Origin: Phreatobacter aquaticus | GTDB taxonomy: Bacteria > Pseudomonadota > Alphaproteobacteria > Rhizobiales > Phreatobacteraceae | Assembly: GCF_005160265.1 (NCBI RefSeq) | Contig: NZ_CP039865.1 | Location: 3,992,828-4,056,827 of the forward strand | Reading direction: 5' to 3' | Length of the DNA stretch: 64,000 nucleotides | In this document: positions 56,704 through 64,000 of the stretch, piece by piece | Layout: every line of letters begins with the position of its first letter | How positions within the stretch are numbered: the first letter of the stretch is position 1 | Program-made: the position numbers and the translations under genes | Notes under the pieces: generated by a model | The model's database searches: none | What the model was told of the DNA's origin: nothing | The model's input: only the letters and a program-made list of their open reading frames with translations

Positions 56704-58675
56704 CGCTTGGTCTTGGATCCGGATGGCCGTCGAGCCGCATCTGGAACAGGAAATAGGTTGGCGAGCAGTAGCCAAGGCCCGCAACCTTGCCCACGTCCGG
56801 CAGATCGGCTGGCAAGGCCTGGCACATGAAATCCTCGCGGCACATGCGCTCCGCCGAACAGGTCGCGCGCATGCCGCGCACGATGGAATCGCCAAGGCAC
56901 GAGGCGAAATCGTTCGACGCGACGCAGATGTCGAAGGCGCGCCCGCCCGCAAAGCCGCAGATCTCGTTGGGCGCCGGCTGGCCAGGGCGGAAGCCTGAAA
57001 AGCGGCGGTCCTCGTCGGTGCATTTGCGATAGGCGAGGCCTGCCGGCGCGCCGCCGACCGGCGGACGGCAGGTATGGTCGCGGAAATTGATCGCGGTGGC
57101 GCGGCTGTTGAGCTGCGCCGTCACCGTGAACCGGTCGCGCCACGGCTGAGCCGCCGAAACCGTCTGGATGCGGCCGGCAAGGCAGGCCTGACCGGAATAT
57201 TCCGCCCGCTTCTCGGTCGTCAGGCACTGGCCGAATTCCAGCCCGACCGCATCATTGCTCGAAAGCGACACGCAGCTCGCGCCCGGCCCGCAGGTCCAGC
57301 CAGCCCCGAACTGGCGGCGCGTCGCGTCCGGCATGCAGGTCTGGCCGAGTGTCGCCTGCCGATAGGCGGGCGCGGCGGACCAGTCGGCGGGCGGCGCCAT
57401 CGGCAGGGGCCGGAACCGGTTGGGCTCGCGTCCCGCCAATATCGCCTCGGCATAGGCGGCGCGGCGCGGCCGCTCGGCGGCGAAATGCGGCGAGACGCCG
57501 ACCAGCACGCGGTTGAGCGGCGAGATCGTCGGATCATCCTCGCCGATCACATGAAAGCCGGCGGTCGCATTGGACTGGTGGCAGCCCTGACACGTGGCAG
57601 TATCAAGCCGCTCCAGAAAGGCAGGCCCGGACCGGGCGAAGGCAAGCGCCCCCGTCGACCCCGCAAGGGCCTGGCCGGCCGCGCCGAACAGCTGGGTATA
57701 GGGCTTGTTGGCGAGCCTCGCCGACCCATAGGTCGAATAGGAAATGACCTTGGTGGCAAGGAATCGCTCCGGCACCACGAACACGCCACGATCGACATCG
57801 CCGGCGCGCTCGGTGAGGAACGCGGCCAATTGGCCGCGCAAGGCCGCATCCGCCTGCAAGCGGGCGACATCCGGCGTGTTTTCCAGCACCTTCTCATAGA
57901 GCCTGACGGCGGAGGTCCCCGCCTCCACGCCGAAGATCCGCATGAGATAGGCGGCCTGGCCCCCGAACGTCGTTTCTTGGCCGGAGGGAAAGCGGACGAT
58001 CTGCGCATTGATCTCGATCTGCTTGGGGCGAAGCGCCAACCCGGCGAGCGGGCTATTCGCCAGCCATGCCGCCTGCCCAGCGGGACTGGCGCCGCCTGCA
58101 TCAGGCGCGAACCGGCGCACGACATCCGCGCAGGTCCCCTCGGCCGGCTTGCCAAGATCATGGACCACATTGACCGAGAACGGCATGCGCGAGGCAAGCG
58201 CCCGCCCACCCCGCTCGATCCGATAGGCGAGCCGGTAGATCAGCCGCACTTCGCCGCAGCTTGCCGGATCATCAGCGAAATCGCGCCGGTCGAAGCGCGT
58301 GACCAGGCCGACCAGCCGGAACCGCGCGCTTGGCGAGGTCAGCCAGGCGAGCTCGAACACGCGGCCGACATTGCCATCGGTGATCTCGTAGAGCCGGCGC
58401 CCGGTTGCCGCCATCTCGGCGCGCAAGGCGCCGACATCGGCCGTGACGGTCTGGACGATCCGGCGATAGGCTTCGCTGCCGCGGCTGAGCGCTTCGTTGC
58501 TGCCCGTAGACGTCACCTCGAAGGTCCGCCCGAAGCCGAAGCCGCGCTCCTCCAGCGCCTGCAGCACGCGAACATCCGTGATGTCGCCGAGCGGCCGGCC
58601 GGCGTCCAGGGAACGGGCCTCGCCCGTGGCGAGCGCGAATGCCATGGCCATTCCGCACCAGATTGCCTTCCGCAT
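56654..58675 (-). CDS. Large secreted Cys-rich protein with one CxxCH motif
   Basis: 673 aa, signal peptide near MRKAIWCGMAMAFALATGEA. The only haem-c motif is CQGCHQSN (C362, C365, H366). Around and after it the sequence is rich in Cys: about 14 in residues 440-660 (TCMPDA, TCGPG, SCVSL, KCTDE, ICVAS, MCRED, MCQAL), suggesting disulfides or metal binding. No family recognised. Convergent overlap of 50 bp with DUF599, which is unusual here; its last codons lie in that gene. Function unknown. Confidence 0.78.
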   Translation of the reverse strand: MRKAIWCGMAMAFALATGEARSLDAGRPLGDITDVRVLQALEERGFGFGRTFEVTSTGSNEALSRGSEAYRRIVQTVTADVGALRAEMAATGRRLYEITDGNVGRVFELAWLTSPSARFRLVGLVTRFDRRDFADDPASCGEVRLIYRLAYRIERGGRALASRMPFSVNVVHDLGKPAEGTCADVVRRFAPDAGGASPAGQAAWLANSPLAGLALRPKQIEINAQIVRFPSGQETTFGGQAAYLMRIFGVEAGTSAVRLYEKVLENTPDVARLQADAALRGQLAAFLTERAGDVDRGVFVVPERFLATKVISYSTYGSARLANKPYTQLFGAAGQALAGSTGALAFARSGPAFLERLDTATCQGCHQSNATAGFHVIGEDDPTISPLNRVLVGVSPHFAAERPRRAAYAEAILAGREPNRFRPLPMAPPADWSAAPAYRQATLGQTCMPDATRRQFGAGWTCGPGASCVSLSSNDAVGLEFGQCLTTEKRAEYSGQACLAGRIQTVSAAQPWRDRFTVTAQLNSRATAINFRDHTCRPPVGGAPAGLAYRKCTDEDRRFSGFRPGQPAPNEICGFAGGRAFDICVASNDFASCLGDSIVRGMRATCSAERMCREDFMCQALPADLPDVGKVAGLGYCSPTYFLFQMRLDGHPDPRPSATAQPAGSPRRTGAGR

Positions 58676-58777
58676 GCACTCCCCCGGCTCGTCAATTCCG
58701 GCAGATTGACGCCCCCGCGTTTCGATTTCGTGCCGTCAGGTCTCGACGCGCGTGGCCGAAGGCGTCATGACGGGCTC

Positions 58778-59047
58778 ATGACCCAATCCGTCGATTCCGA
58801 TCTCGAAGCCTCGATCCTTGAGCTGGCCCGCGAACGCGGTGTGTCCAAGTCGATCTGCCCGTCCGAAGCCGCCAAGCATGTTGCAGGTGCTCGCGACCTC
58901 GACTGGCACAGCCTGATGCAGCCGGCGCGGCGGGCCGCGGTCAAGCTTGCGAAGGATGGACGGCTCTTGATCCTGCGCAAGGGCAAGCCGGTCGACCCGG
59001 CCGATTTCAAGGGCGTCTACCGGCTGACCATCCCGCGCGAGGACTGA
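58778..59047 (+). CDS. DUF3253 family protein
   Basis: 89 aa. ILELARERGVSKSICPSEAAKHV, WHSLMQPARRAAVKLAKDGRLLILRKGKPVDP and FKGVYRLTIP are the family core, which looks like a winged-helix fold. Function unknown. ATG 58778; the frame is open upstream over antisense coding sequence of the Cys-rich gene, which is not used. Confidence 0.88.
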   Translation: MTQSVDSDLEASILELARERGVSKSICPSEAAKHVAGARDLDWHSLMQPARRAAVKLAKDGRLLILRKGKPVDPADFKGVYRLTIPRED

Positions 59048-59275
59048 GCTCGCCAAGGTCGCACAAACCTAGCGCCCGCGCGGCTTTGCCAAGGATCGCG
59101 CTTTACGCGGTTCGACCATGAATGTTAGCCTTCAGCATCTACAGATTCGCTGAGTAAGTTGCAGTGTTGCGGTGCGGTCGCTGGCCGGCGCGAGCGAATG
59201 CGCGCGCCTTCCACGATGGACGAAGTGCAGGCCGCCCCCGGGGCTGATCAAGCCCCTCGCCCGGAGCACGCTGCG

Positions 59276-60109
59276 ATGCAATATCTGCTCTATCTGGTGA
59301 TCGCCGCCCTGGTTCTCGGCTATCCGCTGCTGTTTCTCGCCCACCGATCGCGGCAGGAGCGCGGGCAGCCCGATCGCAATGCCCTCGCCAGCCGCTATTT
59401 CAGCGCGGAGACCGCCTATCTTCGGCTGCTCCGGCGCGAGATCGCCCACATCCTGCTGGCTGCCGATATCGCGCTGTTCGGGCGCGCCTTCTATGCGGCG
59501 CTGGAGTGGCAGATGGAGGCGGGAGAATCCGGCGACGGCTGGAAGATCGAGCAGTTCAATGCGCTGAAGGCGCAATATCCTCGCGCTGCCGACTTCGACA
59601 TCGTGCGCACGCGCCATTGCACGCGGTACGAAAAGACCGACCGCGAGCGGCTGGACCAGATGGCGGCCGTCTATGTCGACCTGTCGCGGCTCCTGATGCT
59701 GGACCGCTATTTCACCAACCACCCGAAAGGCTGGATGCTCTACGACGATGCGGAGATCGCTGCATTCCGCGAGGAAGTCTCGCTCCTGGAGGAGGAAGCC
59801 TTCCGCTCGGCGGCCAGCGAGGCGATGAAGCGCTTCGGCATCTACTACCGCGACCGGGCCTCGACGACCGACAAGCCAGCATACGAGGATGATTCCTATC
59901 AAGTGATCTCGCTGACCGGAAATCCCAACCGCCAGGTCACTCTCGACACCGAATATGGCATCACCTTCAAGAAATCGCGGGAATATGCGGTCTATTCCCT
60001 GTCTCAGGACGAAAATGACCGGCAGGTCGTCGCGCTTCACCGCAGCAACAGTGTGTTCTCGCAGGATTTTGCCATCGGGCCGGACAGCCGGGCGACGGTC
60101 GCCGCCTGA
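59276..60109 (+). CDS. Membrane-anchored hypothetical protein
   Basis: 277 aa. ATG 59276 (GGAG at -13) opens an N-terminal transmembrane helix (QYLLYLVIAALVLGYPLLFLAH) followed by charged helical sequence (EIAHILLAADIALF, YEKTDRERLDQMAAVYVDL) and a C-terminal part with TGNPNRQVTLDTEYGITFKK. No family recognised. Two upstream ATGs (59159, 59216) are in frame but lack an SD. It ends directly where the YdcF gene on the other strand begins its stop. Confidence 0.68.
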   Translation: MQYLLYLVIAALVLGYPLLFLAHRSRQERGQPDRNALASRYFSAETAYLRLLRREIAHILLAADIALFGRAFYAALEWQMEAGESGDGWKIEQFNALKAQYPRAADFDIVRTRHCTRYEKTDRERLDQMAAVYVDLSRLLMLDRYFTNHPKGWMLYDDAEIAAFREEVSLLEEEAFRSAASEAMKRFGIYYRDRASTTDKPAYEDDSYQVISLTGNPNRQVTLDTEYGITFKKSREYAVYSLSQDENDRQVVALHRSNSVFSQDFAIGPDSRATVAA

Positions 60110-60928
60110 TCAGGGCCGGGCAGGACCTGGCGCCGGGAATAGCGCATCGGTGCGCCCGCCGACCCGGTAGGCCAGCAGTCCCAGCCATTCCCGCGCCATC
60201 CGGTCGACGAGGTCGAGGCCGCGGCTCATCGGCAGCACCGGCCGGCGGATCTCGCGGTCGGTGTTGCGGCTCTCGAAATCGACGGGATAGGGAATCACGT
60301 CGAAGCCGGCGACCCGGAAGATGCCGACCGAGCGCGGCATGTGCCAGGCGGACGTGACCAGCAGCCAGCGCTCCCCGGGCTGCGGCTTGACCATGGCCTT
60401 GGTCAGGACCGCGTTCTCCCAGGTGTTGCGGCTCTCCCGCTCGATGGTGATGCGCGCGGTGGCAATGCCCATCTGGGCGAACAATCTGGCAGCGGCCGCC
60501 GCTTCGTCCTCGGCATCCTGCGCGAACAGCGCATTCGAGCCCCCGGTGAAGACGAGCCGCGCCTGCGGATAGCGATGGGCCAGCGCCGCCGCCTCGGTAA
60601 TGCGCGAACCGGCCGCGCCGATGACCACCTGCCCTCCGCGCGCGGCCGTGGTGATCTGGTCGATCGAGCCGCCGAGCACGATGATCCCCGTCGGCGGCGC
60701 CATCTCCTGTGACAGCACCGGAAAGCGCGCCTCCAGCGGCCGCGCCAGCATGATGCCGACCGGCGCCATGCCGCACACGAGCAGACCGAGTGCGCCGAAG
60801 GCGACCATGCGCCGCCCGCTCCGGCTCCAGCGCGTGAACAGGAGCACCGCGCCGATCAGCACGAAACCGATCAGCACATTGGAGGGGGCTGCCACCCACC
60901 AGACGATTTTCGAGAGATAGAAGAACAT
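60110..60928 (-). CDS. YdcF/ElyC family membrane protein
   Basis: 272 aa. Two N-terminal helices (FYLSKIVWWVAAPSNVLIGFVLIGAVLLF and FGALGLLVCGMAPVGIML), then a DUF218 domain: TGIIVLGGSI, RLVFTGGSNAL, ERESRNTWENAVL and LLVTSAWHMPRSVGIF. ElyC-type proteins affect envelope (peptidoglycan precursor) stability; specific role unknown here. Stops of this and the preceding gene are directly adjacent. Confidence 0.9.
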   Translation of the reverse strand: MFFYLSKIVWWVAAPSNVLIGFVLIGAVLLFTRWSRSGRRMVAFGALGLLVCGMAPVGIMLARPLEARFPVLSQEMAPPTGIIVLGGSIDQITTAARGGQVVIGAAGSRITEAAALAHRYPQARLVFTGGSNALFAQDAEDEAAAAARLFAQMGIATARITIERESRNTWENAVLTKAMVKPQPGERWLLVTSAWHMPRSVGIFRVAGFDVIPYPVDFESRNTDREIRRPVLPMSRGLDLVDRMAREWLGLLAYRVGGRTDALFPAPGPARP

Positions 60929-61006
60929 CGGTTCCGCCTCAGGCCAGGCATCACCGCCCAGGCGGCCTATCGCCGTGCCGGGCGGCGGAAGTGAGGCCGC
61001 GAGCCG

Positions 61007-62179
61007 TCACGTCGTCTTGTTGAACAGCTCGCGTCCGATCAGCATGCGGCGGATTTCCGATGTGCCGGCCCCGATCTCGTAGAGCTTGGCGTCGCGCAGC
61101 AGGCGGCCGGTCGGGTAGTCGTTGATATAGCCATTGCCGCCGAGCAGCTGGATCGCGTCGAGCGCCATCTTGGTAGCGTTCTCGGCCGCGTAGAGAATGG
61201 CGCCGGCTGCGTCCTCGCGGGTCGTCTGGCCCCGATCGCAGGCCTTCGCCACCGCATAGACATAGGCACGCGTGGCGTTCATCGAGACATACATGTCGGC
61301 GAGCTTGCCCTGCACCAGCTGGAACTCGCCGATCGCCTGGCCGAACTGCTTGCGTTCATGGACATAGGGCATGACCACGTCCATGCAGGCCTGCATGATG
61401 CCGATGGGACCGGCGGAGAGCACGGCGCGCTCGTAGTCGAGGCCGCTCATCAGCACATTGACGCCGCGCCCGACCGAGCCAAGCACGTTTTCCTCGGGGA
61501 CTTCGCAATCCTGGAACACCAGTTCGCCAGTGTGCGAGCCGCGCATGCCGAGCTTGTCGAGCTTCTGCGCGCAGGAGAAGCCCTTGAAGCTCTTCTCGAT
61601 CAGGAAGGCGGTGATGCCGCGCGAGCCTGCCGCCGGATCGGTCTTGGCGTAGACGACGAGAACATCGGCGTCGGGGCCATTGGTGATCCACATCTTGGTG
61701 CCGTTCAGCACATAGCGATCGCCGCGCTTCTCCGCCTTCAGCTTCATCGAAACGACGTCGGATCCAGCACCTGGCTCCGACATGGCGAGCGCGCCGACAT
61801 GCTCGCCGCTCATCAGTTTCGGCAGGTAGCGCTTCTTCTGCTCGGCATTGCCGTTCTTGCGCAGCTGGTTGACGCAGAGATTGGAATGGGCGCCGTAGGA
61901 CAGGCCGACCGACGCCGAGGCGCGCGAGATCTCCTCCATCGCGACCACATGCTCGAGATAGCCGAGGCCCGTGCCGCCATCCTCCTCCGGCACGGTCATG
62001 CCCAGGAGGCCGAGGTTGCCGAATTTCTGCCAGAGATCCATCGGGAATTGATCGGTCTTGTCGATCTCGGCAGCGCGCGGAGCGATCTCGGCCTGCGCGA
62101 AGGCGAACACCGTGTCGCGCAGCATGTCGGCGGTCTCGCCAAGGTCGAAATCGAACGGGCGCGGCGCGTTGGGCAGCAT
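61007..62179 (-). CDS. ivd: Isovaleryl-CoA dehydrogenase
   Basis: FAD enzyme for the first oxidation step of leucine breakdown, donating to ETF. 390 aa. FAD/substrate motifs [37 protein letters not shown], the catalytic Glu in [13 protein letters not shown], and the C-terminal [22 protein letters not shown]. The DYER position of Glu is characteristic of isovaleryl-CoA dehydrogenase. ATG 62179 used. It is far from mccA and mccB on the same strand. Confidence 0.95.
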   Translation of the reverse strand: MLPNAPRPFDFDLGETADMLRDTVFAFAQAEIAPRAAEIDKTDQFPMDLWQKFGNLGLLGMTVPEEDGGTGLGYLEHVVAMEEISRASASVGLSYGAHSNLCVNQLRKNGNAEQKKRYLPKLMSGEHVGALAMSEPGAGSDVVSMKLKAEKRGDRYVLNGTKMWITNGPDADVLVVYAKTDPAAGSRGITAFLIEKSFKGFSCAQKLDKLGMRGSHTGELVFQDCEVPEENVLGSVGRGVNVLMSGLDYERAVLSAGPIGIMQACMDVVMPYVHERKQFGQAIGEFQLVQGKLADMYVSMNATRAYVYAVAKACDRGQTTREDAAGAILYAAENATKMALDAIQLLGGNGYINDYPTGRLLRDAKLYEIGAGTSEIRRMLIGRELFNKTT

Positions 62180-62277
62180 GATGATCTCCCGGATCAGCGG
62201 TTTGACGCTGTTATAGAAGCGAGGCCATCCTCTGTCATGATCAGCCAAGCGGCCAGCACCGCCTGCAGGAACCAGCC

Positions 62278-62769
62278 ATGGCCGCCTCACCCGAACCACA
62301 CGATCCCTATTTCGACCGTCCGAACCGGCTGCCGCTGCCGCCGATCATCTTCGTCACCTGCCTCCTGGCGGCCTATGGCCTGAGCGTGCTCTGGCCGCTG
62401 CCGGCCTATCTGCCGCCCGATCTCATGCGCCTGAAGGGTGCCCTGATGCTCGGCGCAGGGCTCGCGCTGGTCTCGGCCTCCGCCATGGCGCTCTTGCGCG
62501 GGCGAACCACCCTCCTGCCGAACCGGGCCACCACCCATCTCGTCACCGATGGGCCCTTCGCGTTCTCGCGCAACCCGATCTATCTCGCCAATGCGCTGAT
62601 CATGGCGGGCTTCGGCGGAATGTCCTCCTCGCCCTGGTACGACCTTGCCGCCATCGTCTGCCTGATCCTGGACGATCGCCTGGCCGTGCGGCGCGAGGAA
62701 GCCCATCTCGCCGCACGCTTCGGTGAGCAATGGCAGGCCTATGCAGCGCGCGTGCGCCGCTGGCTCTAA
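62278..62769 (+). CDS. Isoprenylcysteine carboxyl methyltransferase-family membrane protein
   Basis: 163 aa with three to four helices. The conserved [17 protein letters not shown] and [24 protein letters not shown] segments at the C-terminal half fit the ICMT/phospholipid methyltransferase fold. Substrate unknown; in bacteria many act on lipids. Divergent from ivd by 98 bp. Confidence 0.88.
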   Translation: MAASPEPHDPYFDRPNRLPLPPIIFVTCLLAAYGLSVLWPLPAYLPPDLMRLKGALMLGAGLALVSASAMALLRGRTTLLPNRATTHLVTDGPFAFSRNPIYLANALIMAGFGGMSSSPWYDLAAIVCLILDDRLAVRREEAHLAARFGEQWQAYAARVRRWL

Positions 62770-62773
62770 ACGA

Positions 62774-63760
62774 TCAGAGACGCGGCCGCGACACCGGCAG
62801 CGGCGCGATCATGGTCGGCGTATCGCCCGCCGGCACGGGCACGGTGGGCGGCACAGTCCCGGCAGTCGGCACGGATTGCGGAGCGGCCGCGGGTTCCTGG
62901 GTGGCCGAGGCGAGGACAGGCTGAGGTGCCGCCGCGGGCTCAGGCACAGGCGATGGAGCGGCCGCAACTGCTGTCGGCGCGCCATGGCGGAAACTGGACT
63001 GGGCCAGTCGCTGCCACTGGGTTCGGGTGCCCGCGAACAGGTTGCGGTCAACGTTGCCGTTGATACCCGCGACGCGGCCCGTGGCGGTCGTCTGCCAGAA
63101 CGCCCAGCGGCGGCCCGGATAGCGCACATGCGGCAGCGCCGCGACCGACCGCACCCAGAACGGATATTGCGCGAACTCGTTGTTCGCGAGGACCTCGCGG
63201 TGGAACATGATGTCGGCATAGATGATCGGCTTCTTGCCGTAATGCCGCTCCATCGCGTGGAGAAACTCGCGCATCTTGGCCTGCGCCAAAGCGATCGGGA
63301 TGCGGCGGGCGCAGGTCGGCGATTCGAAGTTCCACTCGACATCGAGCACGGGTGGCAGCGCATCCGGCTCGTTCGGCACGTGGCGCTTGAACCATTCGAT
63401 CTGATCGGCCATCGGCCGGCACCAATAGGTGAAGTGATAGGCGCCGCGCGCAATTCCCGCACGGCGCGCACCCTCCCAGTTCTCGCGGAACCGGTCGTCC
63501 ACCCTGTCACCGCCTTCGGTCGCCTTGATGAAGGCGAACGACACGCCAGCCGCCCTCACCTGTTCCCAGTCGATCGTCCCCTGATATTTGGAGACGTCGA
63601 TGCCGTGGATCTCGTGGGCCGAATGGCCGGTGGTCTGGGTCAGTGTCGGGAACGGATGGTCGCTCGACGGCGCGGCCGTTTCCATGGGAACGCTGCCGCA
63701 GGAGGCCAAAGCCAGCGCGGCAGCGGAGATCAGGGCGAAGCGGACGGCTGAGCGGACCAT
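62774..63760 (-). CDS. GH25 lysozyme-like lipoprotein
   Basis: 328 aa. Lipoprotein signal with lipobox LAAS-C at about residue 21. GH25 domain about 50-240: GIDVSKYQGTIDWEQV (catalytic Asp), FIKATEGG, PPVLDVEWNFE and RWAFWQTTATG, so a muramidase cutting MurNAc-GlcNAc bonds is expected. The C-terminal 80 aa are Pro/Ala-rich and low in complexity, possibly a periplasmic spacer. It converges with the ICMT-like gene, 4 bp between stops. Confidence 0.93.
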   Translation of the reverse strand: MVRSAVRFALISAAALALASCGSVPMETAAPSSDHPFPTLTQTTGHSAHEIHGIDVSKYQGTIDWEQVRAAGVSFAFIKATEGGDRVDDRFRENWEGARRAGIARGAYHFTYWCRPMADQIEWFKRHVPNEPDALPPVLDVEWNFESPTCARRIPIALAQAKMREFLHAMERHYGKKPIIYADIMFHREVLANNEFAQYPFWVRSVAALPHVRYPGRRWAFWQTTATGRVAGINGNVDRNLFAGTRTQWQRLAQSSFRHGAPTAVAAAPSPVPEPAAAPQPVLASATQEPAAAPQSVPTAGTVPPTVPVPAGDTPTMIAPLPVSRPRL

Positions 63761-63817
63761 GGATCGAGCGCTTTGACCAGAAATGATGGCCGGGGGATGG
63801 CCGGGAGCAAGCGCCCC

Positions 63818-64000
63818 TTATGCTTTACGACCCGTTTCCTTTTCGTAACGGGCTTTCGCTTCCGCATTCGGCGGATAGAGGCCCGGCAGCGGCACGCCCT
63901 TCTCGACCTCGCCCATCAGCCAGCCCTCGAGGTGCTCCTGCGCCTCGGCCGCCTCAAGCACCGCGTCGACCATGTCCTGCGGGATCAGAACGGCGCCGTC
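63818..64000 (-). CDS. RraA family protein, C-terminal end only
   Basis: 61 codons at the right edge. DGAVLIPQDMVDAVLEAAEAQE, then EGWLMGEVEKGVPLPGLYPPNAEAKARYEKETG, match the end of RraA/4-hydroxy-4-methyl-2-oxoglutarate aldolase-type proteins. Stop TAA at 63818-63820. Gene begins outside the window; precise function cannot be told from the tail. Confidence 0.75.
   Translation of the reverse strand, partial: DGAVLIPQDMVDAVLEAAEAQEHLEGWLMGEVEKGVPLPGLYPPNAEAKARYEKETGRKA

Noticed and set aside
57074-58777. Plus-strand extension upstream of the DUF3253 gene
   Set aside because: Opposite to the Cys-rich gene; low-complexity Arg/Ala sequence. The family starts at the ATG at 58778.

Overview
The window is high-GC DNA from an alphaproteobacterium, most likely of the order Hyphomicrobiales (Rhizobiales). 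The evidence is the alphaproteobacterial nuo order with an extra gene between nuoF and nuoG, the tig-clpP-clpX-lon-hupB chain, glnB-glnA, several families common in Rhizobiales (DUF1489, DUF2842, DUF3253, DUF599) and the intergenic palindromes typical of that order. The genus cannot be fixed from the sequence. There are no rRNA genes, CRISPR arrays, prophages, transposases or plasmid functions. The region reads as ordinary chromosome.

Layout. Positions 1-7709 hold the first part of the complex I operon on the minus strand: nuoA, B, C, D, E, F, an accessory gene broken by a C10 tract, and the N-terminal two thirds of nuoG. Next come a double-barrel outer membrane protein, tRNA-Asp, a chemotaxis receptor, an AbrB-type membrane protein and tRNA-Val. 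Positions 13482-21197 are the proteostasis block on the minus strand (tig, clpP, clpX, lon, hupB) with clear terminators. After tRNA-Leu come a Tat-exported multicopper-oxidase-like protein that has lost copper ligands, the NAD(P)HX repair enzyme, and glnB-glnA behind a strong sigma-54 promoter match. Positions 27830-34543 contain secreted proteins, a Bug-type solute receptor, a PhoX phosphatase with a candidate Pho box, an esterase and a FkbM methyltransferase. rplM-rpsI follows with a good promoter and terminator.

From 36348 to the end is a mosaic of small accessory transcription units: a nitroreductase-marR pair with a perfect operator palindrome, an SDR-DCC pair, an enoyl-CoA hydratase/CoA-binding pair, metY with a palindrome over its promoter, ctaA and panC. 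Parts of leucine catabolism are scattered among unrelated genes: methylcrotonyl-CoA carboxylase alpha and beta, and isovaleryl-CoA dehydrogenase. The rest are hypothetical proteins, a GH25 muramidase and the tail of a RraA-family protein. Four families of intergenic inverted repeats are spread between 32 and 53 kb.

How it works together: the genes mostly describe respiration (complex I, haem A synthesis), protein quality control, nitrogen and phosphate assimilation, translation and branched-chain acid use. I did not find a convincing new multi-gene system. The best leads are single loci: the C10-interrupted complex I accessory gene, the ligand-poor multicopper oxidase, the Cys-rich protein with a single CxxCH motif, the TIMP/NTR-like plus NHL pair, and several regulatory palindromes.
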